Assembly (NCBI GenBank): GCA_014084085.1
Contig: NPFB01000035.1
Location: 242,662 to 306,661 of the forward strand
Direction: 5' to 3'
Source: Hondaea fermentalgiana
Lineage: Eukaryota; Sar; Bigyra; Thraustochytrida; Thraustochytriidae
Length of the DNA: 64,000 nt
Below the pieces are notes generated by a model. It searched no databases and was not told where the DNA came from. It saw nothing but the letters and a program-made list of their open reading frames with translations. Positions 40,727 to 51,035 of this stretch are shown here, one piece after another. A program made the translations under genes and the position numbers. The number at the start of each line of letters is the position of its first letter. The first letter of the stretch is position 1.

Positions 40727-43700
40727 TTACTCAAAAACAAACTCGTCGACAAAACCGAGGAAGCGCTCGCCGTACCTTTCTGGATCCACGGCAGAAATGC
40801 CATCCGCGTGCTGCGTGAGACCCTTGAAAACGCTCTCCAGCTTCTTGGAAAGGTTGAACTCCTGGAGAATGTCAATAATGCCCACGAAGAGCTTGACCGG
40901 GTACTTGCGGCCCGTCGCGTTCGAGGTTCGCGTCGCGTCAAAACCCTGGTGCTTCGGGCCGCCCAGGGTCGCCCATAATGGCAAGCAGAACTTGGAGTTC
41001 GGCTCAAAGATCTGAGAGAGCTCAGGCGAGAGCGCAGAAGCCTCGCTCGTGGCGCGCGGCCGCTGCGGTGTCATCGGCGTCTGCGAGGGCGGACTCGTCG
41101 ATGCACGCGGGCCCGAAGCGTTGCCGCCCGACAACCCTGTGTTGACCGTTCGCGAGGCCCCATTTTTGCTGCACCCACGGCCCAAACTCTTCCTCCCACT
41201 GCTGCTGCGTCGGCCCGGTCTGCTTGCATGGCTTGCCCGAGACAGCGACAAGGATCGCCTCGACGCCGGGTCCATGACCACGGGCGAGGAAATCCGACGC
41301 TGCACCATTTGCTGCAAACTTCGATCAGCCTGCCATTTTGGTGGACACCTGTTTGCCTTATTGGTGAGGAACTCGTGCAACACGGGACTGTCGACCCGGT
41401 GATTCACGAGACTCAAGATGCTCTGGATCCACTGCGTCAGCTCTTGCTGCCGCCGCCGCACGAAGTCAGGTTCCATGAAACCGATCAGCTGCTTGCGCGG
41501 GAGTGCAGGCAGCCGAAGGGCAGAATTTGCGCTCTTGAGCTCATCTTGCAGGCCCTTTTGTAGTTTCTCAAAGTCCTTGTATCGACGAAAGACAATCCAC
41601 TGGATGTCAGGCTTTGACTCGCTTGTTGCGACCAGTTGACTCTCAGCCGCTCGCATTTTTTCCGGGTTGTCAACGCTTTCCATGCCTGCCCCAACTCCAA
41701 GGGAGGGGGGGCCAAGCTCGCGCGTCACCAAAAAGCTATAGAGTGTACACGACTGACGAAAGATCGTCGAACTCTCGCGAGATCGTTTTGCCTTGCCGTG
41801 GCCAATGAGCTGCACTTGCACAGTGGAGCCTTCGGGAAGCAAGGATGCTGTCTCTTGTCTTTGCAGTCGGTTTCTCCGCAGGATTGCGCCCAACTCAGAA
41901 TGCGCCTCTTCCTCTTCCTCGGCGTGCTGGAACGCCTCAAAGCCCTCCGAAGTTCGGCAGGAAGACAGCTCCGAGGGCCCCGGCGAGCTTGCCAGAGCAG
42001 GAAAAGGAATCCCTGATGGCGAATCTAGTGAGTCTAGCGGCATGTGCTGCTGCTGTTGCTGCTGCTGTTGCTGTTGCTGCTGCTGCAAGATCTGGCTTGC
42101 AGACCCCATAAATGGGGATCCGTCCAGCTTGTCGTCCGAGGCCACGCCCACGAGAAATGAATAATCCATGAGATTATGCCGCTCCAACCACTCCACATCG
42201 TGTTGCAGCTGGCTCACAAGAAGGGCCTTGCGCTTGGGACCCAGCGCGAAACGACTTCGCAGATTTAAGTCCTTCAATACAAACGGCTTTGACCCGGATG
42301 GCGTCGTCCCAGTCGACCCGCGCCGCGTTTGAAAAGTCGGCGTCGAGAATGTGCTCCCTGCAGCCTGCATCGCGCCGCCGCTACTCAATACGCTGTTTTG
42401 ACGCGACAGGCTGGTGACACCTGCCTTGCCGATGGTGCTTGGTGTCGAACAAACCGATGAAGGCGAGCTAAACGAGTGTTGCAGCGACAAGCGTTTCGTC
42501 GCAGACGGCGTGCCGTCCACGGAGGACTTTCGGCCCAGCGGTGGAGTTGCTGCTGCATGCAAGGCTTTGTTGGGCGAACAGGTAAATCGGTTGTGCACAG
42601 AACCCTTCAGATCGTACACCTCGCTTAGCTGCAGGCTTGTTTGCTTTGGTGGGAACTCTAGCACGTTCGTCATGACGACAATAGTCATGCTTTGCGGAAG
42701 CACGTCAGGAATGGCGTCCACAGTGTATAGACCCAGAAATCTGGGCAGGTACGAGTGCGGGTACGAGGTCACGTGCTCGACCATGCTCGGCAGAATGCGG
42801 AGAAGTGTTTCACGTTCCGATCGTCGGACTTCCTTGACGACAAACTTTTGGTCTGCACTCTTGAAAAAAATCGCGCCACTCTTTCCACTCCCCTGCGCTC
42901 CGCCTTGCAAAGCTTCTCCGCACATTGACGTCAGATATTCATCCTCCAGAATGTCTTGTTGCTGACGCAAGTTGCGAAAGACCACCGGACACCAGTCAGA
43001 AAGGCGAAATTGGAAAGTCCTTCGCGACGACAGTTCCAAGTATGGCTGGTGCTGCACAACCTGAGTAAAGTCTTCTGGGCTCGTATCGCGCTGCGGCTGA
43101 AGCCGATCCTGCGTCAAGGCAAGATGGATGCCGTGACTAAGTACTCGGCCTAATAAAGACTCCTGCTGTCTCTGCGGGGCTGCACTACTTTGATCTCCTA
43201 CGGCGTCGCTTCGTCGCGCCGTTTCCACAACGGACGAAGACCGCTGCCCCGACGGATGGATGTCGGCTGGTGCCGATGGCGCCGAGGTCGAACGGAACTC
43301 TCGCACGGGAGTGTCTTGACTTAGTGATTTCTGGAGGCTTGCCAGTGTGGCTTCATCGATGGGACCTCCCGTCTGGGTTGCGCCCTCAAGAGACCTGAAC
43401 GATCCCTCTTCCTCGCTCTCTTCTTCCTCCTTTATTTTTTCGTTTTCGCCCTCGTCTCCTTTCTCGTCTTGATTCATTTCAGCCTCACCAGTGCGTTCTG
43501 TGACGTCATCGCCCTTTTCCTCTGCTTCAGGTGTAAGAATCTCGCTTGATTTTGGATCGCATGCAGATTCTTCCTTTGCGATGAATATTTCTGTGCTCGG
43601 AGATGCATCATCATTAGCTTGGATGCCATCTTCCTTTTCCTCGGCAACAACGTCTGCTCTCTGCAACGTCTTGGTGCCTATTACTTGCGATGGTCGTGTA

Positions 43701-44782
43701 TAAGTCACAGATGTGGAGGGACTGAGTGCGTTCACTGTAACTTTCGAATCTCTAATGGCGCTTTCGATCACCCGTTGCGGCATCTTTTCTACAAGTGAGC
43801 CTGCCTGCCTCCCATCAGCGCCCGACCTGCAGCCCGATGCAAATCCTGCTACTGCAGTCTCATTCGCTTTTTCTGCATTTGGACCTCTTGGTGCAGTTTT
43901 CCGGGGCGAAAAGGTTGTTGTGTTGATTTTCGATGTGCTTTGGGCTTCTTTGGAGACCTGCTCGAGTCGAGATGCAGGCTTGGAACATGATTCCGGAATC
44001 AGCTTTACTGATGCCGTCGACGGAACGGGTGCTGGTACCGAAACGACACTTTGTTCTGGACTCGAGACTGCTTCGTCGCATCTTTCGTGCACGGCTGTAC
44101 GAAGAGATGAGCCCAGCGACTTCTCCTTGGTGGTCTTGATACTCGCACTTCGCGAACGGCTGGAGCTCATCGATGGGGACGGAACCGAAGATTGCGACGA
44201 ACGAAGCGAGGAAGACCTCGAAGAGCGTGCTTGCAGGGATGGAACTTGCCCTAGCGAGGACGAGCCGGATGGCTTTGCTCCCCTTGGAGAAACAGCTTTC
44301 ACCAGCGGCGAGGCCGAGCCAAGTTGAGACGCCCTGGGTGAGGACTGAGACTCTGCCACGCGGTTTTCCTGTTCTGTAACAATGCGACGAGGCTGGATTG
44401 ATAGACGCGGGGATGCCATTGCAAGGCTGTCTTCCTCGCGCGAAGCAAAATGACTTTGCGGCTGGTACGAAAGTCTGTCGCGTGCCGTTTTGGCTGTCTG
44501 GGACGCGGGCTCCAAGCCCGCGCGGACCAGTCGACGATCGCACTCCTCTTGCAGACGGCGTTTCCTGTCCTCAAAATTCTCCGTCAAGCGGGAGCCGACG
44601 CGGGCCCTGTTGCTTGATGCGACAGCATGTGCTCCTTGCGTCGCCTGGAGCAGTCTTCGCTCTGCAGCAGCGCTCAACAACGGTCCTTGCGTTGATTGCG
44701 AGCTCACGCGTCGTCGTGAGAGCTCTGCGCCGCAGGCAATTGATTTTGCGCGCGTCGCGCGGTGTCCCGAGCCCGCGTCCAT
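40727..44782 (-). CDS. Phosphatidylinositol phosphate kinase with a PX domain inside the catalytic domain
   Basis: 1351 residues from the ATG ending at 44782 (MDAGSGHRATRAK). Residues 1-600 are Ser-rich and look disordered. The PIPK N-lobe starts near 600: GKSGAIFFKSADQKFVVKEV has the glycine loop and the ATP-binding Lys (near 648); YDLKGS lies near 722. A Ser-rich insert follows, then LKDLNLRSRF and the MDYSFLVGV motif near 871. Next is a poly-Gln run and, at about 1010-1150, a PX domain (FRRYKDFEKLQ, LPALPRKQLIGF, FVRRRQQELTQWIQSIL). The kinase then resumes near 1295 with VGIIDILQEFN, the metal-binding IID motif, and ends with ISAVDPERYGERFLGFV. PIPKs make PtdIns(4,5)P2 or related lipids at membranes. 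PX domains bind phosphoinositides, so the kinase may read one lipid while making another. PIP5K or PIP4K type cannot be settled by eye. Confidence 0.9.
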   Translation of the reverse strand: MDAGSGHRATRAKSIACGAELSRRRVSSQSTQGPLLSAAAERRLLQATQGAHAVASSNRARVGSRLTENFEDRKRRLQEECDRRLVRAGLEPASQTAKTARDRLSYQPQSHFASREEDSLAMASPRLSIQPRRIVTEQENRVAESQSSPRASQLGSASPLVKAVSPRGAKPSGSSSLGQVPSLQARSSRSSSLRSSQSSVPSPSMSSSRSRSASIKTTKEKSLGSSLRTAVHERCDEAVSSPEQSVVSVPAPVPSTASVKLIPESCSKPASRLEQVSKEAQSTSKINTTTFSPRKTAPRGPNAEKANETAVAGFASGCRSGADGRQAGSLVEKMPQRVIESAIRDSKVTVNALSPSTSVTYTRPSQVIGTKTLQRADVVAEEKEDGIQANDDASPSTEIFIAKEESACDPKSSEILTPEAEEKGDDVTERTGEAEMNQDEKGDEGENEKIKEEEESEEEGSFRSLEGATQTGGPIDEATLASLQKSLSQDTPVREFRSTSAPSAPADIHPSGQRSSSVVETARRSDAVGDQSSAAPQRQQESLLGRVLSHGIHLALTQDRLQPQRDTSPEDFTQVVQHQPYLELSSRRTFQFRLSDWCPVVFRNLRQQQDILEDEYLTSMCGEALQGGAQGSGKSGAIFFKSADQKFVVKEVRRSERETLLRILPSMVEHVTSYPHSYLPRFLGLYTVDAIPDVLPQSMTIVVMTNVLEFPPKQTSLQLSEVYDLKGSVHNRFTCSPNKALHAAATPPLGRKSSVDGTPSATKRLSLQHSFSSPSSVCSTPSTIGKAGVTSLSRQNSVLSSGGAMQAAGSTFSTPTFQTRRGSTGTTPSGSKPFVLKDLNLRSRFALGPKRKALLVSQLQHDVEWLERHNLMDYSFLVGVASDDKLDGSPFMGSASQILQQQQQQQQQQQQQHMPLDSLDSPSGIPFPALASSPGPSELSSCRTSEGFEAFQHAEEEEEAHSELGAILRRNRLQRQETASLLPEGSTVQVQLIGHGKAKRSRESSTIFRQSCTLYSFLVTRELGPPSLGVGAGMESVDNPEKMRAAESQLVATSESKPDIQWIVFRRYKDFEKLQKGLQDELKSANSALRLPALPRKQLIGFMEPDFVRRRQQELTQWIQSILSLVNHRVDSPVLHEFLTNKANRCPPKWQADRSLQQMVQRRISSPVVMDPASRRSLSLSRASHASRPGRRSSSGRKSLGRGCSKNGASRTVNTGLSGGNASGPRASTSPPSQTPMTPQRPRATSEASALSPELSQIFEPNSKFCLPLWATLGGPKHQGFDATRTSNATGRKYPVKLFVGIIDILQEFNLSKKLESVFKGLTQHADGISAVDPERYGERFLGFVDEFVFE
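42045..42086. repeat. CTG/TTG repeat coding for poly-Gln in the PIP kinase
   Basis: About 14 CTG or TTG units on the plus strand, read as CAG/CAA on the minus strand. It encodes the poly-Gln run between MDYSFLVGV and the PX domain. Confidence 0.9.
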
Positions 44783-45603
44783 TGTGATTGCAATCGACCC
44801 CGACCGCGTCGATCGATCTCGTGGCGGTGCGCGCTTTATCTCGGCTTCGGGGTCGCGTTGCCCTGCAGGGCTCTTTTCAAGGTGTTTGAGAGTGGAGTGG
44901 CCCAGGTGGCTTTTGCGTTGTGTCTCTCCTTTGCCAAAGCGCGACTGCTTCGTGCTCTGCTCGCCGTGGTCCTCGCACGCCGGCAGCACGCAAAGGTCAG
45001 CGCGTCGTATCGGATCGCGGCTGCGCGCCCTCTCGGATCTCTGCGTCGCCCGCTACGCCCGCTACGCTGCGCTGGCCTTGCTCTTCGCTCTCGTTTTGGT
45101 AAACCTTCAAGTTGTCTTCTCCTCCACGTCGCTTCTCGATACGCCACGCGCGGTCTTTCAGGTCTTTCGTCGCTGCGCGAAACCGATTTTTTGCAGACTG
45201 GACGCCTTTCCTTCGTCCCTGTCTACGCTGCAAGTCTTGGCGCTATTACCGGCGCAACATTCATACAAGCTTCCCGACCTAAGGGCTCTTATTGGGACCT
45301 TTAATGTCCACCGTACCCCCTACCCCCACTCCTCCGCCTTGAGGGGTAGGGTAGGAGTTTCAGACCACGAACGCGCGCACGTGCATAGGATTAGGAGACG
45401 CACATGATTACTGGGCTGCAGGGCCTAAGGCGTGCTTGAAAAGGGTTGCGCAGGCAAGTGGGCACACCTCGTGCACGTGCTGCAAGCTGCAGGGATAACC
45501 ACATACTTTCTACGAGAGGAGAAGAACTGGGAGAAGATGTACACATCGGCCGCCAGACCGTGATTGCCGCGTAGCCGCTGCCTTGCCTCGCGAAGACAAG
45601 AAA
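44783..45603. other. Divergent promoter region, PIP kinase and transporter
   Basis: 821 bp between two divergent starts. It holds a G-rich/C-rich hairpin at 45319-45350. Plus-strand frames overlapping the PIP kinase start are shadows. No gene supported. Confidence 0.5.
45319..45350. other. C-rich/G-rich inverted repeat
   Basis: CCTACCCC and GGGGTAGG form an 8-bp stem around a 16-nt loop. ACTCCT/AGGAGT at 45328 and 45353 offer a competing pairing. About 250 bp upstream of the transporter start. Confidence 0.5.
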
Positions 45604-47085
45604 ATGGGGACCGAGGATGTGCGCGTGAACGCGAGCTCGGGGGACGGTAACGCCTCGTCCAAGATCGCTGTGGACTCGAAGCACCTCGTGGCCATCGAAG
45701 ATCAGCGAGAGGAGCAGCGCGATGATAACACGCTCACGTCGGCGTGGGGCACAGCCAGGAGCCTGATCAACGCTGCCGTCAGCGGTGGTGTGCTAGCGCT
45801 CTCGTACCAGATTCCGCGCGCGGGCTTTGGACTCGTGACGCTACTCATGCTTGTCTCCGCGTTTTTGCTGTACGAGACGCTCATGATGCTGTACAAGACA
45901 ACCTTGCTCCTCCGTGTGAGCTCTTACACTGGGGCTGTGCGCAAATTGTGGGGGCGCCGTGCCGAGCGGGGCGTGGCGCTTTCGCTGACCCTGGGCCAAT
46001 TTGGTATTCTTGTGGGTTATGCGAACGTCCTCCGCGATACAATTCCTTGGGTAATTCAGTACAACGTCATGGGCTGCGTGGACTCTGACGAGAACTGCGA
46101 CCTCCCTGTGTACCTCCGCAGCTGGTTTCTGATTACCATTATAATGCTGGTCTTCATCGTGCCTCTGAGCCTGCGCAGTGACCCGGACCTCTTTGCTAAT
46201 ATTTCCTTCACTACCTTTGTGCATTTTGGCGCCTTTCTCGTTCTCGTGTGCTACGGAGCGTCCATTTACCACGTGAGTAACCTGAGTGATTCTGCTGTTT
46301 ACACGGAAGACGAGGCTCTCGCGCTAGGATTACCGATTGCACCCAATTTGTACCCGAGTCCAAGCGATGGGGCACCGGCGCCATTTATTTTTTCCGACCA
46401 AGCCGTCCTCGTGCTTGCCATCCTTGCTTTTGCTATGGAAGCTCACACGACTGGCCTCGAGATTCTGTACGGAACCCGAATGCGGCCCGAGGACCAGCGG
46501 CCCGAAGAGTCACCCGATGACCACAAAATTCGCGTCACCTCGCTTGTGGTTGCTGGATCTTTTGCCGCGGTTTTTGTCTACTATTTGATCATTATGCTCG
46601 GAGCATACATGGCCTTTGGGCCCAAGGTCAAGGACAATGCTCTAAACTCTTTTCCAAGCTCGGACATTTTTGCGCAAGTCATTCGATGCACCTATACGTT
46701 TGAGCTGGGCACTTCTGTCCCGATTTATGTTTATGCAATGCGTCGCGACCTGACGGCTTCTCTCTTCAATATCGAAGGCGGCCAGGCCGACATAGACCGC
46801 GTGGAGAAGGAGAACCCAAAGCGCACCATTTTCATCACGCTTACGCTTCTTGTGCTCTCTACGGTCTTGGGCGTCCTCGGTACTCTTTCCATCATTCTCG
46901 GTCTCACTGGCGCCATTGTAACTGCGCTTAATACGTATGTGTTCCCATCAATGCTCTACTACACCTTTGCCAAGCAGCAGGGCAACGATGGCTGGGAGTT
47001 CAAGGTGTCTCTTCCACTGGCGATCTTTGGTGTTCTTGTGTCCATCATCGCACTTTACTCGCAAATCAACCTCCTTGTCAACTAA
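45604..47085 (+). CDS. Amino-acid transporter, AAAP / SLC38-like
   Basis: 493 residues from ATG 45604 (MGTEDVRVNASSGD). After a hydrophilic N terminus of about 45 residues, TSAWGTARSLINAAVSGGVL opens the first membrane segment. This Asn-Ala-Gly pattern is typical of amino-acid/auxin permeases, followed by LALSYQIPRAGFGL. About eleven hydrophobic segments fill the rest, including HFGAFLVLVCYGASIY, FAMEAHTTGLEI and LGVLGTLSIILGLTGAIV. Family members carry neutral amino acids with protons or sodium across the plasma or vacuolar membrane. The substrate cannot be told. The kinesin gene is convergent, 189 bp away. Confidence 0.88.
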   Translation: MGTEDVRVNASSGDGNASSKIAVDSKHLVAIEDQREEQRDDNTLTSAWGTARSLINAAVSGGVLALSYQIPRAGFGLVTLLMLVSAFLLYETLMMLYKTTLLLRVSSYTGAVRKLWGRRAERGVALSLTLGQFGILVGYANVLRDTIPWVIQYNVMGCVDSDENCDLPVYLRSWFLITIIMLVFIVPLSLRSDPDLFANISFTTFVHFGAFLVLVCYGASIYHVSNLSDSAVYTEDEALALGLPIAPNLYPSPSDGAPAPFIFSDQAVLVLAILAFAMEAHTTGLEILYGTRMRPEDQRPEESPDDHKIRVTSLVVAGSFAAVFVYYLIIMLGAYMAFGPKVKDNALNSFPSSDIFAQVIRCTYTFELGTSVPIYVYAMRRDLTASLFNIEGGQADIDRVEKENPKRTIFITLTLLVLSTVLGVLGTLSIILGLTGAIVTALNTYVFPSMLYYTFAKQQGNDGWEFKVSLPLAIFGVLVSIIALYSQINLLVN

Positions 47086-47274
47086 ACCAAAAAAGTGGTA
47101 TACGATGCTCTTTCTCTCTGACTTTCCCAACGACCCTGAAAAAGCGGAGTGCAGCATCAAAACGGGATAGGCATTGCCGATGCTTTATCCCTCGCCTCGT
47201 TTTTAGAATTGGAGAAAAATATCTCGCTTCTGTTTTATATACTGAAATGGCATCTTTTCTTGACTAGTGTTGCA

Positions 47275-49590
47275 TCACTCGAGACCCCGAGGCGAAGATG
47301 TTGGCTCTGGTAAAGCATGAGCCTGCTTGCGCTGCCGTTCAAGTCGTAAGAGCGATGCTTTGGTCCGGTTGTACTGTTGCTTGAGCGCAAATTTTGCAAC
47401 CTGATCTGTCGTTTGCTGCAGCTGCGCATGGAGGCGGCCCACTTCTCCTCGAAGCTCGTCCATGTTGTTTCCGCCCTGCATGCTGCTATGCGATTCCATT
47501 TTCCGGTCGAGCTTGGCTTGTGCCTGTCGGTGCTCTTTTTCCAAGAGCTTCTGCCGTGCCTGCTGGGCCTTTTCGTGACGAGTCAACGGCTTTGGCTCCC
47601 GAATGTCAACCTGATGATCGACCCGAGCTGCATGCGCGGCCCGAAGCACAGGCTTGCTGGCCATCGGCTCTTGTTTACTCGCCCGTGCCCGAGCACGAGC
47701 CTTTTGTACGAGCATGACAATGTACTCCTCCTTTTGGTCATCTGGAACGTTGGGGTCTTGCCAAACACGTGTGCGGAGTGCGTCAAGGTCCACTTGCGGC
47801 CGGTCTTGCGTGGCCGGCTTTGTTTGTGAGGCGAGCGTCTTGTCTGCAATGCAAGTTTTACTTTTGGCTTTGCTTTGGGTTTGGTTTTGGCTTTTGAGTT
47901 GGGTCTGGCGTTGGCTTTGTAGCTCGGGTTCGATAGTCTTGGGCGGAGGTTTCAATTTTCGTTCAGTCTTGGACTTTGGAGGCTCAGAACTTAGTGGTGG
48001 TGCTTTAGCCGCCGCGTCTGCCTCCTTGCGCGCACGCTCTTGAGCTTCAAATTGCAGACGATTCATTCGCTCACGCTGACGAGATCCAAGCTGCTGACGC
48101 GCCAAGTCCAGCTTGCGAAGAGCCCCAATCGAAAGTTTCTTTCGCGCCACGTTTTCAGCCTGACGACGCTTTTTGTCCTTTGCCGCAAGAGCTTTCTTTT
48201 GGCTCGCGGCGCGAGCAACATTGTCAAAGCTGCCATCGCGCGCATGGAAGCGCGAAGGAGCTGACCCCCATCCAGGTCCTTGTTCCGGAGGTTTCTGCTG
48301 CTGTTTCGCCTTGCGCTGGCGAGCAAGCATTGTCACATCAACAGGTGGCAAATTTTGTCGCGTGGTGACTCCACCCGAAACCCAGCGAGTTTCCGTCTCG
48401 GGTTGATCCTGACCATCCATGATGCACGAGTGACGAATGGTGTTGAGTGAATGCTCGGTGTCCTTGCTTGAAGGCGAAACTGTAGCGATGATCACTGTAC
48501 GACTCTTTGTGTCGGCGTCTTCAACAAAGGATGGGCGCAGGAGATGCGTGAGCTTGCTTTGACGATAGGGGATATAGTCTGCTTGTTTGGCACGCGCGCG
48601 AATGCACTCTTTAAGCTTCATGAGCGAACTGTTGATTTGAGCGCTTTCCTTTCGGCGCTGGGCATCATGCTCTGCCGAGTCGATGCGATGCTCGCTGCCA
48701 GCAAGATCCACCATAGTCAAGGCGTTTCCGTTTTCCATTTCAACGCGACAGATTGCATGCGAGCGCGAAGACTGATCGTGGACGCCAGTGGCCGCGGTGG
48801 CGCGTACGCTGCAGGCAAACTTGATACAGTCGTGCAGTTCTTGTGGCGATGACACTTCGACTTGCACCGCGGGAAAAGTCATGACGTCGCCATTGGGACA
48901 CGTAAGAAGCTGCAACTTGTGATTGTCATTGAGCGAATCGGCACAAGTATCTCCCGTGAGCTCCACAAATGAGATCCATGCGTGCTGCACGGCAGGTCCC
49001 TCCACATGATTGGCAGCCGCCTCGAAGAGACTCCATGCTGCGCGATAGTAAATGTGCGACATTGTGTACGTTTTGCCCGATCCCGTCTGCCCGTACATGA
49101 GTACCGTACCATTTCCACCTTGTCGCACAAGATTAACCAGGGGCTGGACCACCTCGGTGAAGACAAGATCACTTTCATCCTTCTCAGAGAAGACTTTGGT
49201 GAATTTGAAGCGATGATTATTCAGATACCGGCCTTTCATGTCGGCTTCCATGCGAGCATCGTGAATGTACAGGTCGCCGTTCACCTTGTCGCACGAGATT
49301 ACATCGAACTCCTTTTGTTCGAGCTCGTGCGCAAAGATGGGTCGCTTTCGAACAAAAACTCGAACAACCTGATCATCCGGGCCTTCGTGCACGTTACTCA
49401 CCTCTGCGCCTTGCAACGTCAACTCTTCAGAAGCTGTCGCAAGACCATGCATTTCCCGAAACTGCGCAATGCCTTCCTTGAACGCTGCGCGGTTCTCGCG
49501 CCGGGAGGTGCGCTTGTCCACGTTGCGAATAATCGACTCTGCTGCGCCCCTGTGCGTCGTAAAGCAACACGATGTTGTCCGTAAGCCCAT
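47275..49590 (-). CDS. Kinesin-13-like motor protein
   Basis: 771 residues from the ATG ending at 49590 (MGLRTTSCCFTTHRG). The motor begins near residue 75 with VVRVFVRKRPIFAHELEQKE, a start typical of kinesin-13. The P-loop is GQTGSGKTYT, switch I is HDQSSRSHAI and switch II is DLAGSE. INSSLMKLKECIRA also fits kinesin-13. Loop 2 reads RMEADMKGRYL, so the KVD triplet used for microtubule depolymerisation is changed to EAD. The usual Asn that begins switch I (NxxSSRSH) is His. After the motor comes a charged, helical region rich in Lys, Gln and Arg (residues about 420-760). Kinesin-13s depolymerise microtubule ends in spindles and flagella; whether this one does is uncertain because of these changes. 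Confidence 0.87.
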   Translation of the reverse strand: MGLRTTSCCFTTHRGAAESIIRNVDKRTSRRENRAAFKEGIAQFREMHGLATASEELTLQGAEVSNVHEGPDDQVVRVFVRKRPIFAHELEQKEFDVISCDKVNGDLYIHDARMEADMKGRYLNNHRFKFTKVFSEKDESDLVFTEVVQPLVNLVRQGGNGTVLMYGQTGSGKTYTMSHIYYRAAWSLFEAAANHVEGPAVQHAWISFVELTGDTCADSLNDNHKLQLLTCPNGDVMTFPAVQVEVSSPQELHDCIKFACSVRATAATGVHDQSSRSHAICRVEMENGNALTMVDLAGSEHRIDSAEHDAQRRKESAQINSSLMKLKECIRARAKQADYIPYRQSKLTHLLRPSFVEDADTKSRTVIIATVSPSSKDTEHSLNTIRHSCIMDGQDQPETETRWVSGGVTTRQNLPPVDVTMLARQRKAKQQQKPPEQGPGWGSAPSRFHARDGSFDNVARAASQKKALAAKDKKRRQAENVARKKLSIGALRKLDLARQQLGSRQRERMNRLQFEAQERARKEADAAAKAPPLSSEPPKSKTERKLKPPPKTIEPELQSQRQTQLKSQNQTQSKAKSKTCIADKTLASQTKPATQDRPQVDLDALRTRVWQDPNVPDDQKEEYIVMLVQKARARARASKQEPMASKPVLRAAHAARVDHQVDIREPKPLTRHEKAQQARQKLLEKEHRQAQAKLDRKMESHSSMQGGNNMDELRGEVGRLHAQLQQTTDQVAKFALKQQYNRTKASLLRLERQRKQAHALPEPTSSPRGLE

Positions 49591-51035
49591 TCACTCCATC
49601 GTTTCTCGTGAGCCCATCGCTCCTCGTAGCTCGCGCGAGGTCTCAAGTCTGATACGTACATGGTTTGAGATTCTCGGACGCGCGTGCGCGCGCGTACGAG
49701 AGCGTCTTTTGTCGGCCCCCGCTCACGCGGCAAGCAGCCCACGCCTGCCTGGACAGACTTTGGGCGAGGTTATCGCTGATAATGAATGAAACGGTTCTAT
49801 GCGAGCGATCTCGGGGGAAACAGAGAGCAAGTCGACCAATGCGCGTCTTTTCCGAGCTCTATGCGTGGTGATCATATATTTCGCTACGGCTGTTGCTGTT
49901 GCTGTTGCTGCTCCTCGAAAACACGTCTCGTGCAAGTCGATCGCCTGCGTTCGGTAGGCCACCTCATTTGGAGACAAGATCATTCCAAATGTAAGCAACG
50001 TTATAATACAACGCGTGAATGCTGTTGGAAGGCCAACAGAGGTTCAAAAAGCTTCTTTTTCCACAACAGAGTAAACATGAATCACGAAAGCTATTTGTGC
50101 GAAACGGCCAACAAAGATTTATGAAGGTCTAAGGGGTAGAGGTGTCCGCTCCGTAGCCTCGATGTGAAAGTCTCGATCGTTGTTAGTGGATGCGCTCTAA
50201 TTGACCATTTCTCGAGATTTGCTCAATGTCGAGAAATCTGAATTTTACAGATCCACTGTCCGAAGCCCGAGGAGCTTTCGGCAGTTTGGTTGGAAGCTGA
50301 GAAATCGTATGGATCTCTGACAAGCGTGTCAATACATGCTTTTTGGCTCTTCATCAGCTTGCGTGCTCGAATTCGAAGAACATTCCATTGAAGAGGCCTC
50401 TTCGAATCGCAATAGAGCCTGCGTGGAATTCAGAATCGCCCTTGACAGAGAAATTGGGCTTGCTCATGTCTCGCATGCCAATGGACGTGCAGACATTTTG
50501 AACTATTCGGAGTTGCAAGAGGGGAAGCAAGCTGTTGCTGAAGTGAAGAGAGTGCCGACGCAGGCAGGATCAGATTCTGCCGTCGATGGCAAGAATCAAA
50601 GAATGGCATCAGCTTGTTTGTAATGAATTATACAATCCTTTTAGTCGAAACTTGTACAAGCAACACGAAGAAAATAGGAGCCAAGAGAGGTAAAGCGACT
50701 GACGTGCGATCACGCTTTTGCCCTGGTCGTAGCAGCCGCATCCGCGATACTTTTTTTTTCCTCCAAGTTTTTCCCCTCATTGTTTTTCCCTTTTGTTGAT
50801 TTTTTCCAAACAAATGCAAGTCGAAAACCCAATCGAAACCGCTGAGCGCCGACGTGTTGAGAACGCGGGCGAGGAGCACGGCGCGGACAGAGCGCTGCGC
50901 AGCGCGCAGGCTTCGTCGCGCAGATCTGGAACACGCGAGAGCGGTGCTGCGCCTATTGTCACGAGGTGAATCAAGAGCGAAGGCAGCGCTCGCTCAAAAC
51001 GGTTGCCGATCAGACGCTGGCAGAGCCGAGTAGGA
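49591..51035. other. Divergent intergenic region, kinesin and pseudo-kinesin genes
   Basis: 1.45 kb, AT-richer than most of the window. It holds a TGTTGC run at about 49890-49912, an 8-bp inverted repeat (TTTCTCGA/TCGAGAAA at 50208-50236) and two short ATG frames, one of which is listed. Promoters for both flanking genes must lie here. Confidence 0.5.
50336..50623 (+). CDS. Possible small protein, 95 residues
   Basis: A complete frame from ATG 50336 to TAA 50623, starting MLFGSSSACVLEFEEH. The composition is mixed and not low-complexity, which is unusual for the spacers here. No domain, signal peptide or membrane segment is evident and I recognise no family. It sits alone between divergent genes. 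It could be chance, an exon, or an upstream frame in the leader of the large gene at 51036. Confidence 0.22.
   Translation: MLFGSSSACVLEFEEHSIEEASSNRNRACVEFRIALDREIGLAHVSHANGRADILNYSELQEGKQAVAEVKRVPTQAGSDSAVDGKNQRMASACL

Noticed and set aside
49786..50124. 112-codon plus-strand frame with a poly-Cys run
   Set aside because: The Cys run is a TGTTGC microsatellite and the rest has no protein-like features.
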